A stretch of DNA of 8,205 nucleotides from Acidimicrobiia bacterium. GTDB taxonomy: Bacteria > Actinomycetota > Acidimicrobiia > Spongiisociales > UBA5794. The stretch is from the NCBI GenBank assembly GCA_013695075.1, contig JACDBE010000299.1, positions 1-8,205 of the forward strand. Direction: 5' to 3'. How positions within the stretch are numbered: position 1 is the first letter of the stretch; each line of letters begins with the position of its first letter. The notes beneath the pieces were generated by a model. It had not been told where the DNA came from, did not search any database, and saw only the letters and a list, made by a program, of their open reading frames with translations. Positions 7,111 through 8,205 of the stretch are shown here, one piece after another. The translations under genes and the position numbers were made by a program.

Positions 7111-7147
7111 ACCTGCCCGGCGGCCGCAGGTCACAGCCGGCCGCCGG
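7111..7147. terminator. Overlapping alternative hairpins between convergent genes
   Basis: Two perfect inverted repeats share sequence. ACCTGC (7111-7116) pairs with GCAGGT (7126-7131), and CCGGCGGCC (7117-7125) pairs with GGCCGCCGG (7139-7147). They cannot form together. The 9-bp all-GC stem starts 10 bp after the dehalogenase stop and could end that transcript. It also covers the last codons and stop of the DUF4282 gene on the other strand. Neither stem has a T-tract, so factor-independent termination is uncertain. Confidence 0.42.
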
Positions 7148-7513
7148 ACCTACGTATGGCGTGGATGTCCTCGGACATCCGGGACACCGACAGGCACAGC
7201 TCAAGGGCCACCCGGGCCAGGGCCAGGTAGATCAGCGCCACGACCGGCCCGATGATCAACAGCATGACCGCCCCGAAACCCGAACCAACCCGGTATGCAG
7301 CGGAGAGACCACAGCCAGGTAGCCGACGACGATCCCGATGGAGATCAGGACGTAGAGCACTCTCGCGATCTTCGGTGTCGCCGAGCGGGAGAAGCTGTAG
7401 TCGAACAGGGCACCGACGAATCCCTTGGCGTCGGGCTCGCCGGTCGCTGCGGGGGGCAGTGGTGGGGGTGGGTCGCTCCCCGGCGGTGGTGCGAAATCGT
7501 CTGCGTCGGTCAT
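7131..7513 (-). pseudogene. DUF4282 small membrane protein gene, frameshifted
   Basis: This gene is split between two frames. From the ATG at 7513-7511, preceded by GAGGAG six bases upstream, the first frame encodes an acidic proline-rich N-terminus, KGFVGALFDYSFSRSATPK and a membrane helix (ARVLYVLISIGIVVGYLAVV). It then runs into unrelated residues and stops at 7258-7256. The -1 frame continues with GSGFGAVMLLIIGPVVALIY and ALARVALEL, a second helix, then MSEDIHAIRRSGGRL and a stop at 7133-7131. Together they match DUF4282 proteins: about 126 aa, two transmembrane helices, unknown function. Removing one TC from TCTCTC at 7308-7303 joins the halves cleanly (VVSAAYRVGSGFG) and gives exactly 127 codons. 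As written, only a 1-TM truncated product with a foreign tail of about 16 residues would be made. A true mutation, a sequencing or assembly error, or recoding are all possible; the first two are likelier. It is convergent with the dehalogenase and downstream of ppa on the same strand. Confidence 0.85.
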
Positions 7514-7550
7514 CCGATACTCCTCACTCGTCGGCCGTTCGTCGCCAGTC

Positions 7551-7577
7551 GCGGCGATCATCGCATCCCATCGCCGC
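7551..7577. terminator. Inverted repeat downstream of ppa, possible terminator
   Basis: GCGGCGAT (7551-7558) and ATCGCCGC (7570-7577) are perfect 8-bp arms around an 11-base loop. They lie about 60 bp beyond the ppa stop and about 40 bp ahead of the DUF4282 start. A hairpin here could end ppa transcription, but no T-tract follows. It could equally be a protein site for the DUF4282 gene. The remainder of the 125-bp gap shows no clear promoter. Confidence 0.3.
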
Positions 7578-7638
7578 CCGCGGAAGGATCAGGAGGCAGG
7601 TCCGTCCGGACTACCGAACGTCGCCAGCCGTGGCCGCA

Positions 7639-8130
7639 TCACTCGTGATTGGTGCTGCGGTAGCGGTCGTAGGCCTCGGTGATCACCGTGGCGGCCACGT
7701 TGGCACCGTCCCAGGTGCCGATCTCGGTGCTCTTGGCCGGCTCCAATGCCTTGTACACCTCGAAGAAGTGGGCGATCTCGGCGCGGAGGTGGGGGCGGAG
7801 GTCGGCAAGGTCGCTGAGGTGGCTCCACCGGTCGTCGCGGGCCGGCACCGACAGCACCTTGGCATCCGGCCCGGCCTCGTCTCGCATCCAGAACACCCCG
7901 ATGGCCCGAGCCTTGATATGGCATCCGGGGACCGTCGGTTCGTCGAGCAGGACCAGGGCGTCGAGGGGATCCCCGTCGCCGGCCAGGGTGCCGGGGATGA
8001 AGCCGTAGTCGGCGGGATAGGAGGTGGCGGTGAACAGGTGCCGGTCGAGCCACAGTTCGCCGGTGGCGTGGTCGATCTCGTACTTGTTGCGGGACCCCTT
8101 CGGAATCTCCACCACGACCTCGATCTCCAC
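7639..8130 (-). CDS. ppa: Inorganic pyrophosphatase (family I, soluble)
   Basis: A 163-aa Mg-dependent enzyme that splits cytoplasmic pyrophosphate into two phosphates, pulling nucleic acid and other biosyntheses forward. The family signature DGDPLDALVL covers 52-61 (metal ligands D52, D54, D57). Other active-site residues line up with E. coli PPase: K16, R30, Y42, D84, D89, K91, Y126 and K127. The N-terminus (EIPKGSRNKYEIDHATG, 8-24) and the short length resemble the M. tuberculosis enzyme. Its active-site His21 is conserved here, but the position of mycobacterial His86 is alanine. The GTG at 8130-8128 is chosen because homology begins there and AAGGAG sits 5 nt upstream; an in-frame ATG 21 codons earlier adds residues unlike the family. 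The gene appears to have its own promoter and no operon partner in view. Confidence 0.96.
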   Translation of the reverse strand: MEIEVVVEIPKGSRNKYEIDHATGELWLDRHLFTATSYPADYGFIPGTLAGDGDPLDALVLLDEPTVPGCHIKARAIGVFWMRDEAGPDAKVLSVPARDDRWSHLSDLADLRPHLRAEIAHFFEVYKALEPAKSTEIGTWDGANVAATVITEAYDRYRSTNHE

Positions 8131-8156
8131 GAGATCTCCTTTCCTCCGGTGCCCGC

Positions 8157-8185
8157 ACCATACCTGTGGGGAGCCACCTGGCCAA
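8157..8185 (-). promoter_or_regulatory. Promoter of ppa (-35 TTGGCC, -10 TATGGT)
   Basis: On the minus strand TTGGCC (8185-8180) and TATGGT (8162-8157) are separated by 17 bp, a standard sigma-70/SigA layout; the -10 hexamer is the same as that of vapBC. Initiation near 8150 would give a leader of about 20 nt carrying the AAGGAG ribosome binding site (8141-8136), a short conventional 5' UTR. Confidence 0.5.
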
Positions 8186-8205
8186 ACCTTCAACGTCCTA
8201 TCGAG

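Noticed and set aside
7275..7281. GGGTTTC on the minus strand as a -1 programmed-frameshift slippery site in the DUF4282 gene
   Set aside because: The heptamer is in the wrong register for a shift from the first frame to the second; a two-base TC insertion explains the break better.
1..8205. CRISPR array, tRNA/rRNA genes, insertion sequence or prophage elements
   Set aside because: No spaced repeats, cloverleaf-like sequences, transposase or integrase motifs, or terminal inverted repeats were seen.

Overview
The window is a gene-dense piece of a high-GC bacterial chromosome, about two thirds G+C by eye. The gene set suggests an actinomycete-type organism: a short bacterial-type inorganic pyrophosphatase close to the mycobacterial enzyme, a full-length two-part Lhr helicase, a VapBC pair of the kind common in Actinobacteria, and two start codons placed 6-7 nt after a -10 box, as in leaderless actinobacterial mRNAs. 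A lineage such as Acidimicrobiia would fit, but that is inference; there is no rRNA or other marker gene here.

Layout, left to right. (1) 1-822 (+): 3' part of an exported purple-acid-phosphatase-like metallophosphatase; its start lies outside the window. (2) 896-1545 (+): a two-gene VapB/VapC toxin-antitoxin operon with a perfect 12-bp palindrome overlapping its promoter. (3) 1640-6043 (-): lhr, a complete 1467-residue superfamily 2 DNA helicase, convergent with vapC. (4) 6249-7106 (+): a LinB/DhaA-like haloalkane dehalogenase with its whole catalytic pentad, divergent from lhr across a 205-bp control region. (5) 7131-7513 (-): a small two-helix DUF4282 membrane protein gene broken by a 2-nt frameshift in a TC repeat. 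Both halves are readable, and the repaired protein is 126 aa. (6) 7639-8130 (-): ppa, inorganic pyrophosphatase, with its own recognisable promoter.

The genes do not form one pathway. They are mostly single-gene transcription units: phosphate scavenging, a toxin-antitoxin pair, DNA repair, possible halocarbon hydrolysis, a small membrane protein and PPi hydrolysis. I found no new multi-gene system, CRISPR array, mobile element, rRNA or tRNA. The points most worth a second look are the DUF4282 frameshift, the vapBC operator and leaderless promoter, the LinB-like dehalogenase, and the alternative hairpins between the convergent dehalogenase and DUF4282 genes. No gene-free stretch exceeds about 205 bp.
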